DNA of 64,000 nucleotides. It comes from Paenibacillus apiarius. GTDB lineage: Bacteria; Bacillota; Bacilli; Paenibacillales; Paenibacillaceae. Of the stretch, positions 16,269 through 24,704 are shown in pieces. The notes beneath the pieces are model-generated. The model saw only the letters and a list, made by a program, of their open reading frames with translations. It ran no database searches and was not told the DNA's origin. The stretch spans positions 5,084,001-5,148,000 of the forward strand of contig NZ_JAFFHZ010000001.1 in assembly GCF_017052585.1 (NCBI RefSeq). Reading direction: 5' to 3'. Made by a program: the position numbers and the translations under genes. Within the stretch, counting starts at the first letter, position 1. Every line of letters starts with the position of its first letter.

Positions 16269-16871
16269 ATGTCCACAACTACAACCAATCTTAAAGATGC
16301 CATCATCAATCGCCGTTCTATCCGCAAGGTGAAAAAAAGTGAATCCATTACTAGAGAGAGAATGAATGAAGTGTTAAAAACCGCATTGCATGCGCCATCC
16401 TCTTTCAATATGCAAAGCGCAAGAATGGTCGTCTTAATGGATGCGGAGCATGAGAAGTTTTGGGATATCGTAAAAGAAACGCTTCGCGCCCGTGTTCCGG
16501 CTGAAAATTTTGCGGCAACTGCCGAAAGATTGCAAGGATTCCGTGATGGAGCGGGGACGATTTTATTCTTCGAGAATCAAGATACCGTCCAACAAATGCA
16601 AGAGAAGGCTCCTATGTACAAAGATCAATTTCCATTTTGGTCTCATCAGGGAAGCGCAATGCTGCAGTATGCGGTATGGATGTCTTTAACGGCAGAAGGA
16701 ATTGGGGCGTCCTTGCAGCATTACAATCCGATCGTGGACGAAGAAGTGAAGAGCGTTTGGAATATTCCGCAAGGATGGAGCTTGGTGGCGCAAATGCCAT
16801 ATGGTGAGCCTAACGAGCAACCGGGCGAGAGAACATTTTTGCCATTTGAGGATGTAGTGAAGTTTTATTAA
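16269..16871 (+). CDS. nitroreductase family oxidoreductase
   Basis: 200 residues of the FMN-dependent nitroreductase fold, HBN1/YfhC-like group that reduces nitro compounds and quinones. The N-terminal INRRSIRKV carries the Arg that contacts the FMN phosphate, APSSFNMQS is the second FMN loop, and a late GIGASLQHYNP helps form the active site. ATG 16269 follows TTGGAGG. A promoter with two palindromes lies upstream and a SnoaL-like gene follows after 28 bases, which suggests an operon induced by an electrophile or redox stress. Confidence 0.85.
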   Translation: MSTTTTNLKDAIINRRSIRKVKKSESITRERMNEVLKTALHAPSSFNMQSARMVVLMDAEHEKFWDIVKETLRARVPAENFAATAERLQGFRDGAGTILFFENQDTVQQMQEKAPMYKDQFPFWSHQGSAMLQYAVWMSLTAEGIGASLQHYNPIVDEEVKSVWNIPQGWSLVAQMPYGEPNEQPGERTFLPFEDVVKFY

Positions 16872-16899
16872 TATCGATATGGAAGCATGGAGTGGAAAA

Positions 16900-17304
16900 A
16901 TGAATCAACGAACGAATCTGGACATTGTACGCAGCACGTATGAAGGACCGTCTTCTGACAACGCGCGTCATTTGCTCGAAGCTTTGTCGGAACAGGTCGT
17001 ATGGACCGAGGCCGCAGGTTTTCCATATGGGGGGACCTATATCGGTCCGGAAGCGATTATGGCGCATGTATTCAGCCGCTTGGCTTCCGAATGGATTAAT
17101 TACAAAGCAAGCGTGCGATCCTATCATGAAGTAAAAGACAAAGGCATCATTATTGCTGAAGGTGTCTATTCGGGAACGTACAAAAAGACGGGCAAAGCAT
17201 TTGAGGCAGATTTTGTGCACGTATGGGAACTTGATAATGGAAAAATCATAAAATTCAAACAATATGTAGATAGTCATGTTGTTCAAAATGCAATGGCAAT
17301 CTAA
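16900..17304 (+). CDS. SnoaL-like (NTF2-fold) protein
   Basis: 134 residues of the SnoaL/ketosteroid-isomerase-like fold. The first helix region LDIVRSTYEG is followed by VVWTEAAGFPYGGTYIGPEAI, the family's substrate pocket strand, and ends with NGKIIKFKQYVDSH. Members are isomerases, hydrolases or small stress proteins; no catalytic set is certain here. ATG 16900 is preceded by GGAGTGG. It is the second gene of the nitroreductase operon, so its product probably handles a related substrate. Confidence 0.7.
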   Translation: MNQRTNLDIVRSTYEGPSSDNARHLLEALSEQVVWTEAAGFPYGGTYIGPEAIMAHVFSRLASEWINYKASVRSYHEVKDKGIIIAEGVYSGTYKKTGKAFEADFVHVWELDNGKIIKFKQYVDSHVVQNAMAI

Positions 17305-17412
17305 GAAGCTATCTACTGAAGAAGCAGAGCATTTCCGCCAGTCAATGGCCGGGAAGGCTCTGTTTGTTTTTGGCATTGCGAAGAGGTGGAGAGTGAGAGA
17401 GGTTTATAACAA

Positions 17413-17450
17413 AGAGCCGCTCGTTCCCATAAAGGATTAGAGCGGTCTCT
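17413..17450 (-). terminator. hairpin after acidic-protein gene
   Basis: AGAGCCGCTC pairs with GAGCGGTCTCT with one bulged base. It lies just past the stop of the minus-strand acidic gene and the plus-strand SnoaL gene. Confidence 0.5.
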
Positions 17451-17467
17451 ATTCATGCAGTCGGAAC

Positions 17468-17845
17468 TTAGTTGTTATCCTCATCGTCCTCATCGTCGTC
17501 GTCGTCGTTGTCTTCTTCTTCATCCACTTCATCGTTGGAAGAAGACTCGTCGCCCCCGTCTTCTTCTTCATCCTCGTCTCCATCTTCTTGTTCTTCAAGG
17601 CTGATCTGATATTTCTGACCGTTAATCAGTTCCAATTTCAGTTCTTCAACTTCGTCCCAATTTACAGTGGAAATCCATTCATTGTAGGAAGATTCATTTT
17701 CGACCTCTTCACCGCTCTCGAGCAAATCCGCGTAGTTGTACTTGGAAGTGGTGCCGTTTTCGTATTCGACATCGATCTCGTCAATCTCATCTAATCCGTA
17801 CTTGGATAGCTCAGCCTTGAATTTATCTAATTTTGACAACGCCAT
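17468..17845 (-). CDS. acidic protein with Asp/Glu tail
   Basis: 125 residues from ATG 17845 (GAGAGG upstream; a start at 17887 lacks such a site). Residues 1-85 form a compact domain with repeated patterns of the type IDVEYENGTTSKYNYADLL and LKLELINGQKYQI. From about residue 86 to the end nearly every residue is Asp, Glu, Gly or Ser. The tail resembles cation-binding or solubility tails. No family recognised. The repeated GAY/GAR codons make the DNA low in complexity. Confidence 0.6.
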   Translation of the reverse strand: MALSKLDKFKAELSKYGLDEIDEIDVEYENGTTSKYNYADLLESGEEVENESSYNEWISTVNWDEVEELKLELINGQKYQISLEEQEDGDEDEEEDGGDESSSNDEVDEEEDNDDDDDEDDEDNN

Positions 17846-18017
17846 CAGTTCCTCTCTGTTAGAAAATAGAAACCATTCAAGTTTCATTCTATATTATGTT
17901 TACAGCATTCACATGATTGGACGAATGAATGACACTAATCGTGGATGTTGCTGCCGCGCGGACTGCAGAGGATGAAGTACAGAAGTATATTTCCCCTATT
18001 GTCCCACAATCGCCCTT

Positions 18018-18045
18018 ACTAATAGTTAACAAGAATCATATTTTA
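18018..18045 (+). promoter_or_regulatory. possible sigma-K promoter of spore polysaccharide operon
   Basis: CATATTTTA at 18037-18045 fits the -10 consensus CATANNNTA of mother-cell sigma-K, and an AC (18018-18019) lies 17 bases before it as in sigma-K -35 elements. It is 35 bases before the start at 18080. Sporulation control is the expectation for these genes. Confidence 0.45.
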
Positions 18046-18079
18046 ATGCAACTCGACGAAAAGCAAGGAGCGAACCTAT

Positions 18080-19054
18080 ATGAAGGGATTGATTCTTTGT
18101 GCAGGCAAAGGCACCAGGCTCCAACCTTTTTCGAATACAACATCCAAAGTTCTGCTTCCAGTAGCCAATAAACCGCTTTTATTCTATAGCATTGAGAAGC
18201 TGCTAGACCTGGGCATCAAGGAGATTGGCATCGTTATCCAAAGGGCGCATGATACCCTGTTCCGTAAAAGTATAGGGAATGGAGAGAAATGGGGGGTATC
18301 CATAACCTACCTCTATCAGGCAAAGGCGCTTGGAATAGCAGATGCGGTCAAGCAAGCAGAAGCGTTCATTGGTTCTGACAGCTTTATTCTCTTGCTTGGC
18401 GACAACTTGATTAGCCAGACGTTGGAAGACTTGCGGGATTCGATTCTGCTAGAACAACATGATGGAGCGTTGTTGTTAGGAAAGGTTCAGAAGCCGCAGG
18501 ATTACGGAGTTGCGGAGATCAAGGAACATCGCATCATTGGGTTAGAGGAGAAGCCAGCCCAGCCGAAATCCAATCTCGCCATTATGGGAGCATATGCATT
18601 TACTTCTAAAATCTTTGAAGCTGTACACGCTATCACTCCATCGAAAAGGGGAGAGTACGAGATAACGGACGCTATTCAATGGCTAATTAAAGCGAATTAC
18701 GATATATCCTATCATATTACCTATCAATCTCATACAGATGTCGGCACGATAGATCGATGGCTTGAAGCTAATCGGTGGATGCTTCAGCAATTAGCCGATA
18801 AAGGCGCCCTCGCAATGGAGGCGGCAAGCAATATCAACAAGTTAAGTTCTCCGGTTCTAATAGATAACGCAAGCCAGTTGGTTAAATGTGAGATCGGACT
18901 TTATACCACGATAGGTCCCCGCGTGAGCTTAGAAAACTGCCGGATTGAAGATTCGATTCTTCTTGAAGGCGTAACCCTCAAGAATATGAGTTTGAAAGGC
19001 GCGATCGTCAGTCGCGATTATATCGTACAACCCGTTCGGGAGGCGAATTTATGA
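18080..19054 (+). CDS. sugar-1-phosphate nucleotidyltransferase (RmlA/GalU-like)
   Basis: 324 residues. The N-terminal nucleotidyltransferase domain (about 1-235) shows ILCAGKGTRLQPFS (5-18), KVLLPVANKPL and LLGDNLI, the metal-binding Asp. The C-terminal part (about 245-324) has left-handed beta-helix-like repeats (hexad pattern PRVSLENCRIEDSILLEGV). It would make an activated sugar such as dTDP- or UDP-glucose for the dehydrogenase that follows with an ATGA overlap at 19051. Archaeal-type RmlA-like proteins share this layout. A possible sigma-K promoter lies upstream. Confidence 0.85.
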   Translation: MKGLILCAGKGTRLQPFSNTTSKVLLPVANKPLLFYSIEKLLDLGIKEIGIVIQRAHDTLFRKSIGNGEKWGVSITYLYQAKALGIADAVKQAEAFIGSDSFILLLGDNLISQTLEDLRDSILLEQHDGALLLGKVQKPQDYGVAEIKEHRIIGLEEKPAQPKSNLAIMGAYAFTSKIFEAVHAITPSKRGEYEITDAIQWLIKANYDISYHITYQSHTDVGTIDRWLEANRWMLQQLADKGALAMEAASNINKLSSPVLIDNASQLVKCEIGLYTTIGPRVSLENCRIEDSILLEGVTLKNMSLKGAIVSRDYIVQPVREANL

Positions 19055-20343
19055 ACACGTTAGTTGCGGGTGTTGGTTATGTAGGGACGACTACTGCGCT
19101 GTTATTAGCCGAATTAGGATGGAAGGTAATTGGTTTTGACACAGATAACACCAAGATTACGGCCCTCTCGAATGGGACCTTGCCATTTTATGAGCCTGGC
19201 TTGGACACGCTGCTTCATACCCATTTAAATCATGGACATATTCGTTTTCTGGATGAGCCGGTGCAGGCGATTCGTGAATCGCAGGTCATTTTCATCTGTG
19301 TAGGCACCCCGTCTCTAGGAGACGGAAGTGCGGATATGCAATATATCCGCAGTATAGCCGAGACGATCGGAAATCATATGCAGGAATATAAGCTGATCGT
19401 GTTGAAAAGCACCGTTCCGGTCGGGACGCAGAAGCAGGTTGTGCAATGGATCTCAAAAGCTCAGGTGAGTCCTATTCCGTTTGATGTCGTATCTAACCCG
19501 GAATTTTTTAGGGAAGGAAGCGCGGTATATGATGCGTTTCATCCTGACCGTATCGTGATTGGCAGCGACTCTGATGCAGCCGCACAGCAAGTGAAAATGA
19601 TGTATCGGGATATCGATAGTCCTTATGTGGTGACGAAGCCTACGACCGCTGAGATGATTAAGTATGCGGCAAACGCTTTCCTGGCAGCCAAAATATCGTA
19701 TATGAACGAGTTAGCCAGATTATGCGATCAGATCGGCGTATCTATTTCCGACATTGCAGTAGGCATAGGATATGATCCGCGTATCGGCGAGTCATTCCTC
19801 CAAGCAGGCATCGGATACGGAGGCTCCTGCTTCCCTAAGGATGTGAAGTCCCTCCTGCGTATCGGCAAGGATTATGGAACGAGCTTAAGTCTGCTGGAGC
19901 AAGTCGTGCGCATCAATGATACTCAGTATCAATATTTTATCGAACAGATGTTGCGTCATCTTGGAATGCCTGACGGCAAAATAATCGCGGTGCTTGGATT
20001 AGCATTTAAGCCGGGAACGGACGATCTTAGAGAGGCTCCTTCGCTGAAGATAATCTCACACCTGCTGCAGTTAGGGGCCGTAATCCATGTTCATGATCCA
20101 GTGGCCACACTGCCGGAACAGCTGTCACTTAAGGATGTCGTACAGTTCGAATCAATTAAGGACACTGTGAGTCAGGCGGATGCGGTTGTCATCTGTACAG
20201 AATGGCCGGAGTACGTTACCGCGAATTGGTCTGAGTTGAATCAATGGATGAGCAATGCGGCGGTGTTTGATGGCAGAAATGTGCTTGACGGCGAGCGGAT
20301 GAAGGCGTGGGGCTATGATTATTATGGAATCGGGAACGGGTGA
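19051..20343 (+). CDS. UDP-glucose 6-dehydrogenase (YtcA/TuaD-like)
   Basis: 430 residues, usual length. It oxidises UDP-glucose to UDP-glucuronate with two NAD+. The Rossmann motif is GVGYVG (7-12), the second motif is FVCVG-like at 81-85, the substrate loop is YAANAF (205-210), and the catalytic nucleophile is Cys260 in GYGGSCFPKD. The start overlaps the previous stop (ATGA). In B. subtilis the ytcABC genes next to cotI/cotS encode a dehydrogenase, an epimerase and a glycosyltransferase for the spore surface; the gene order here is the same kind. Confidence 0.92.
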   Translation: MNTLVAGVGYVGTTTALLLAELGWKVIGFDTDNTKITALSNGTLPFYEPGLDTLLHTHLNHGHIRFLDEPVQAIRESQVIFICVGTPSLGDGSADMQYIRSIAETIGNHMQEYKLIVLKSTVPVGTQKQVVQWISKAQVSPIPFDVVSNPEFFREGSAVYDAFHPDRIVIGSDSDAAAQQVKMMYRDIDSPYVVTKPTTAEMIKYAANAFLAAKISYMNELARLCDQIGVSISDIAVGIGYDPRIGESFLQAGIGYGGSCFPKDVKSLLRIGKDYGTSLSLLEQVVRINDTQYQYFIEQMLRHLGMPDGKIIAVLGLAFKPGTDDLREAPSLKIISHLLQLGAVIHVHDPVATLPEQLSLKDVVQFESIKDTVSQADAVVICTEWPEYVTANWSELNQWMSNAAVFDGRNVLDGERMKAWGYDYYGIGNG

Positions 20344-20348
20344 AGAGT

Positions 20349-20938
20349 ATGGCTAAAATCATAGTTACCGGAGCAGCCGGTTTCATCGGTTCCCATTTGT
20401 GCGAGGAACTAAGGCAACCACGCTGCCGCTATCACCATACGGTGTCACCAAATTGACATGTGAACATCTCTGCCGCGTTTATAGCGAGAACGACGAAATT
20501 CCTGTTGTCATCTTGCGCTTCTTCACCGTATATGGACCGAGGCAGAGGCCGGATATGGCATTCCATCGTTTTATTAAACAAATGCTCGATCGAGAAGCGA
20601 TTACGTTATAAGGTGACGGTACGCAAAGCAGAGACTTCACATATATTGACGACTGTGTGCGTGCTGTTGCTGCCGCAGGTTCCGCTGCAGGAATTATAGG
20701 GGAAACGATTAATATCGGCGGCAAAGAGCGAGCCTCGCTCAACGAATGCATCGCTCTGCTTGAACGATTATTCCGTCGCAAGGCCAAGGTGAAGGTTATC
20801 GGAGACACCTGCGGAGAACCTAGGAGCACATGGGCGGACATCACAAAGGCCGAGCAGTTGCTTGGCTATGCGCCTGTTGTGGATTTAAAGACAGGTCTTG
20901 CGCGAGAAATGCAGGATGTTAAGAATTTATACCGGTAA
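20349..20938 (+). pseudogene. NAD-dependent sugar epimerase, broken (YtcB-like)
   Basis: ATG 20349 starts a Rossmann N-terminus (KIIVTGAAGFIGSHLCEEL), then about a third of the protein is missing and frame 2 resumes just before SPYGVTKL, where Tyr and Lys of the YxxxK catalytic motif remain. After FIKQMLDREAITL a TAA at 20609-20611 interrupts the frame where homologues have Tyr (TAT), and then GDGTQSRDFTYIDDCV follows. The gene has thus an internal deletion with a frameshift plus a nonsense codon. Its former product would have epimerised UDP-glucuronate for the cluster. Confidence 0.85.
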
Positions 20939-21010
20939 TGTATGACGCAAGATGCCCGGATGCAGCCTCGGCAATGCTTGTTACTGCCGAATTGTATAGA
21001 GAAAAGAATA

Positions 21011-21047
21011 AGCCCTTAGGAGGTTCCCAATTGGAGCGATAAGGGCT
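21011..21047. terminator. hairpin between convergent polysaccharide genes
   Basis: Perfect arms AGCCCTTA and TAAGGGCT with a 21-base loop. It lies between the stops of the epimerase remnant and the glycosyltransferase. Confidence 0.6.
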
Positions 21048-21059
21048 CATCTTGCTGTT

Positions 21060-22202
21060 TTAGCTCGAACCCCACACGGACAAAATCTCCTGAGCTACCC
21101 GATCCCAGTTGAAGCGTTGCTCGGTTAACCGTCTGCCGCGCAGGCCCATTTGCCGGGCATTATCCGTATTCGACAGCAATTGGTTCAGCTTCTCCGCATA
21201 CTCTAGAGGGTTGTCAGGGTCAGTGATCAGCAGACCGTTATCGTTCATGATAACTTCCGGATTGCCTCCCCGGGCCGTTGTAATGAAAGGAAGCCCTGCG
21301 GCCATCGCTTCGTAATGCACCCGCGCAAGCGGTTCATCCCATATCGAGGTGCATACGAATACGTCTGCGGCGCAGAACCAACGGTGCACATCATGGGCTT
21401 CAACGAATCCGGTAGTGACAACCGGCAAGGGGGCCCTTTCAGCTAGAGCCCGCACGTAAGCTATATAGTCGCTGACTCGATTATCGCTGTACCAAGCGCC
21501 TCCGACTACGACCAGCACAGCATCGGAATGCTTCAAGTGAGACATGGCTCGGACCAAGACGTGAGGTCCTTTGTTCCGAGACAGGCGGCCTACAAACAAG
21601 ATCACTTTTTTGGATTCCAACTGATGCTGCGCGCGCAAGGTCTGCCGCTCTTGGAGAGCCGATTGCGATTCCATCCATGGGGCGAAGCGATTGAGGTCAA
21701 CGCCGGAATAGATCGTTCTGAGCTTTGGTTCGGCTTGCGGATAATAGCGCAGAATCTCACGGCCGATGAAGTTGCTAATCGTAACAATTCGTTCAACGTT
21801 CGCTATGACCGTTTCCGCTTCCTCTTGATGAATCTTAGCTGGGTGAAACATATCATTGTGCATGCTCAGCACGATTCGGGAGTGCGGGGATAAGCTGCGG
21901 ACGAGAAGAACCATGCGTGGCCGATTAAAGATATGAATCAGGTCGTAATGTTCCGTTCTCTGATTCAAAAATTGAACGACGCCTTCGGCGTATTTATCGA
22001 ACAGTCCATCCGAGGACACCCTGACGTATCGAATGCCGTTCACATTCTCGTCTGCCGGCAGGTCAGGATCGGATCGACCGAGTATCGTCAAGCGGTGATG
22101 GCCGCTGACCTGCTGCGCGACGCCGCCTATATAAGTCTGGATTGCACCGCCTCTTATATTGGGAACCGGGAGCTTCTCGGTGCATATCATGAGTACGTTC
22201 AT
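21060..22202 (-). CDS. glycosyltransferase family 4 (CotSA/YtcC-like)
   Basis: 380 residues with the GT-B fold. The N-terminal domain begins MICTEKLPVPNIRGGAIQ, with the acceptor-site glycine pair. The C-terminal domain has ILFVGRLSRNKG and the EX7E motif in EAMAAGLPFITTARGGNPE. Relatives in Bacilli (CotSA, YtcC) add sugars to the spore coat or crust. AGGAGGAGA precedes its ATG and the upstream gene (CotS-like) ends 21 bases away, so both form one operon on the minus strand, convergent with the sugar-nucleotide genes. Confidence 0.88.
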   Translation of the reverse strand: MNVLMICTEKLPVPNIRGGAIQTYIGGVAQQVSGHHRLTILGRSDPDLPADENVNGIRYVRVSSDGLFDKYAEGVVQFLNQRTEHYDLIHIFNRPRMVLLVRSLSPHSRIVLSMHNDMFHPAKIHQEEAETVIANVERIVTISNFIGREILRYYPQAEPKLRTIYSGVDLNRFAPWMESQSALQERQTLRAQHQLESKKVILFVGRLSRNKGPHVLVRAMSHLKHSDAVLVVVGGAWYSDNRVSDYIAYVRALAERAPLPVVTTGFVEAHDVHRWFCAADVFVCTSIWDEPLARVHYEAMAAGLPFITTARGGNPEVIMNDNGLLITDPDNPLEYAEKLNQLLSNTDNARQMGLRGRRLTEQRFNWDRVAQEILSVWGSS

Positions 22203-22223
22203 ACTTGCAGTCTCCTCCTCTCG

Positions 22224-24068
22224 TTAAGCGGTCTTCCTTGAGACCCGTCTTGTCTTCTGCTTCGGAGCCAATTGGTGAGAGGTAGGGCGTTTGGAGAGGA
22301 TACGCTTGCTTGGCTTGTAAGCTCTGGTTGTTCTGCTCTTGGCAGAGGTTCGTTTCTTGTTAACGCCCACCTTTGTCCTTCTTTTAGATGCGCCGCTCTT
22401 CTTCGATGACCTAAAACGGCGGGATGCGGTGATGGTACGGCTGGCTGTTCTGCGTCGTTTCCTCTTCGCATTAGAACCTGAGCTGGAAGGATGGAGAGAT
22501 ACAGGCTGCTTAGGGGCTAATGTGATTGCATGAACAGGAAGTGCTGCCCTCCCCTGAGAAGCTACTGGTTTTGCTGGAGCGGAAGGAGGGGCAACAGGGA
22601 CAGCAGGAGCAGCAGGAGCAACAGGAGCAACAGGAGCAAAAGGAGCAACAGGAGCAACAGGAGCAACAGGAGCAGCAGAAGCAACAGGAGCAGCAAGGGC
22701 AGCAGTGGCAGCAGAGACAGCAGGGGCAGGATCCATAGATAGAGACTGAGCTGCTGCTGGCTCGTTATAAGGAATCAACTCAGCAGACAATGGGTCCGAT
22801 GCGTCAGATTGAGAAGAGAATGCAGGAACAGGAGGAGCTATAGCTGTATAATCGAAGAATGGAGATGGATCGGTGCGAACAAAGCTTCTGTCGCTGTCCA
22901 GTTCTGGAGTCGCAAGATTCCATTGCTCGGGAACATATTGCGGTTCGTAAGTGCCGACAGGGTATTTCTCCTTGTCTGCGTATAGCTCTTGGAGAACTTG
23001 CCACTTTGTAGCTTCTGTCGCTAGCACACGCTGTAGGATTGGCGTTATTTCAAGGTTAAGAAAGTTGACAGGCTCGAATACCATTTCTTTGACATGCTTA
23101 TAAAATTCATTCGGAAATGCCATGTCGATCCACAGGACTTCGAACATTTGTTGGTCAATTGGGTTGCCGCGATTATAAGCCTCGATCATGCCGCGAATCC
23201 AAGTAATGTCCCAAGCGCCCATGTCATCCATCGTGCTCGTCATAATCTTGCGAAGATCGCGGAACGGCAGATCATAGGCGACGCCGTCCAAATCGATAAC
23301 CCATATCCCTCCGGGTCCCATCTGACCGTTAGACCAGCCATAATCTTGGTGGGCAAGTCCCCAATGCGGTTCTCCCATAGCGACCATGCTCGCATACTCC
23401 GAAGCCTGCAAGCGGTCTAACGCTTCTCGTGCTTGACGTTCAAATTCGTCTACCACCTGCAGCAGGAGCTGGCTGCCGGCTGTTTCCTTGTAAGCTTCTC
23501 CTATATCCCGGAACCAACCGATCTTGGCGATTATCTTCTGATAGTATTTCACCCAACCATGCAGCCGCGAGGATTTGGCCGCGCCTTCAGGCGGACGATA
23601 CCCTTTGGTCCACAGGTGGAACTCCCCTAGTCCTTGGCAAAGTTGAGAGGCGCCCTCAAGATCGATCTTGGATACGGGCGCAAGCGTATCGATCCACTCG
23701 GTTACAATCCAGCTCTTCCCGCCGGCCTCCACATACAAGCGATTATCAATGGTTGGAATAAGAGCGGGGACTCTGGCTCCCTGCTGCACCAAATATTGTT
23801 GAGCGCCTATACTGAATAAGCTCCTCTGAGGATGACGGTGGAGCACCTTGATGCTTCGCGGCCCCTTGTCCGTGTCGATTCTCCAGATCGCGCCGCCTTT
23901 GTCCGGCTTGGATGTGATAAGAACCATATTGGACACCTTCATGTCATACAGTTCCAATACTTGCCGTCCCAATGCTTCAAGCTCGGGAGGAACGTACTGC
24001 TCTAGCACCGTGCCTGGTGAAACGGTATTGATCAGGTGATCCCAAGGACCGATTTGATACTGTTCCAA
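22224..24068 (-). CDS. CotS-family spore coat kinase with A/P/V repeats and basic tail
   Basis: 614 residues; CotS proteins are usually about 350. Residues 1-370 are the kinase-like fold (choline-kinase/APH type): GLAHQDYGWSNG holds the catalytic Asp242 and metal-binding Asn247, and WVIDLDGV holds the second metal Asp259 or 261. Residues about 448-505 repeat Ala-Pro-Val units, and 533-614 are very rich in Lys, Arg, Ser and Thr. The tail looks like a nucleic-acid or polyanion binding region or a cross-linking tail. GGAGGT lies 7 bases before a TTG start. Followed by the CotSA-like glycosyltransferase. The kinase part may phosphorylate a sugar of the spore surface; that is inferred. Confidence 0.82.
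   Translation of the reverse strand: MEQYQIGPWDHLINTVSPGTVLEQYVPPELEALGRQVLELYDMKVSNMVLITSKPDKGGAIWRIDTDKGPRSIKVLHRHPQRSLFSIGAQQYLVQQGARVPALIPTIDNRLYVEAGGKSWIVTEWIDTLAPVSKIDLEGASQLCQGLGEFHLWTKGYRPPEGAAKSSRLHGWVKYYQKIIAKIGWFRDIGEAYKETAGSQLLLQVVDEFERQAREALDRLQASEYASMVAMGEPHWGLAHQDYGWSNGQMGPGGIWVIDLDGVAYDLPFRDLRKIMTSTMDDMGAWDITWIRGMIEAYNRGNPIDQQMFEVLWIDMAFPNEFYKHVKEMVFEPVNFLNLEITPILQRVLATEATKWQVLQELYADKEKYPVGTYEPQYVPEQWNLATPELDSDRSFVRTDPSPFFDYTAIAPPVPAFSSQSDASDPLSAELIPYNEPAAAQSLSMDPAPAVSAATAALAAPVASAAPVAPVAPVAPFAPVAPVAPAAPAVPVAPPSAPAKPVASQGRAALPVHAITLAPKQPVSLHPSSSGSNAKRKRRRTASRTITASRRFRSSKKSGASKRRTKVGVNKKRTSAKSRTTRAYKPSKRILSKRPTSHQLAPKQKTRRVSRKTA
22575..22735. repeat. trinucleotide-like repeat encoding the Ala-Pro-Val linker
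   Basis: Tandem AGCAACAGG-type nonamers with near-identical copies, inside the CotS-like gene. Nearly identical codons in successive units point to recent expansion by slippage; length probably varies among strains. Confidence 0.75.
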
Positions 24069-24704
24069 ATCATTACCTCCTATCCTGCGTTTCTAACCGC
24101 AATAAGCATCTTACTGTTTCGCGTTGATAGCTTTATGTTAGACTTCCATCAACTTGCCGGCTGTATAGCCGCCTCCTGTGATAATGACATATAGACGCAG
24201 TACGAAGCGGCAAGAATGGAGTTAGGGGGGCTCTGGTGGAAGAGGCGTGACTCGCAGGTGAGGAGCGAGAAGATGCATGTTTGGTTGTGAGCGTTGCCGG
24301 CCGATTCTGTTGCTGCACGAGTTCACATCCTTTCCACAGACGTAAATCTTTATTTATATACATATGTCATAAGAAAATGGATGAAATGTACAATCGTGGA
24401 TATCACTAAAAATGATGTAATTCCATGTTTATCTTCTGGCGTTCTATCATTGTTGTAACTATAAAGGTTATTTCGAGGCGATAAAATTGATGAAGGCATA
24501 AGTAGAAGGAGTGGAGCCGGCGAACTGCATTTGTGCAGTTGTTGGGCGATATACCGCCCGTTCTGGCGTTCGAACTGCAAATGTGCAGTTCAAAGCGAGG
24601 GGGTTACCATTATTTATGCAATTATGCGAAAATGAACTGCACGATTCAGATTGTTTCCATTATACTTATCATAACTAGGTTCGTTAGACGTCAACTCAAT
24701 CCTA
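24069..24704. other. 636-base gap with palindromes, no accepted gene
   Basis: Holds the promoter region of the CotS-like operon on the left, an orphan TTGTAACTA half-operator at 24453-24461 resembling the nitroreductase operators, and two AACTGCA palindromes at 24523-24591. A third half copy (GAACTGCAC) is near 24634. Small open frames on both strands look random in composition. Confidence 0.5.
24523..24591. repeat. paired AACTGCA palindromes
   Basis: AACTGCA-TTTG-TGCAGTT at 24523-24540 and GAACTGCA-AATG-TGCAGTTC at 24572-24591, separated by a third small hairpin GGGCG/CGCCC at 24544-24559. Core shared with 277-294. Looks like an interspersed repeat built of two hairpins. Confidence 0.6.

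Noticed and set aside
22524-22742. Gln-rich frames opposite the CotS-like repeat
   Set aside because: They only mirror the A/P/V repeat DNA on the other strand.
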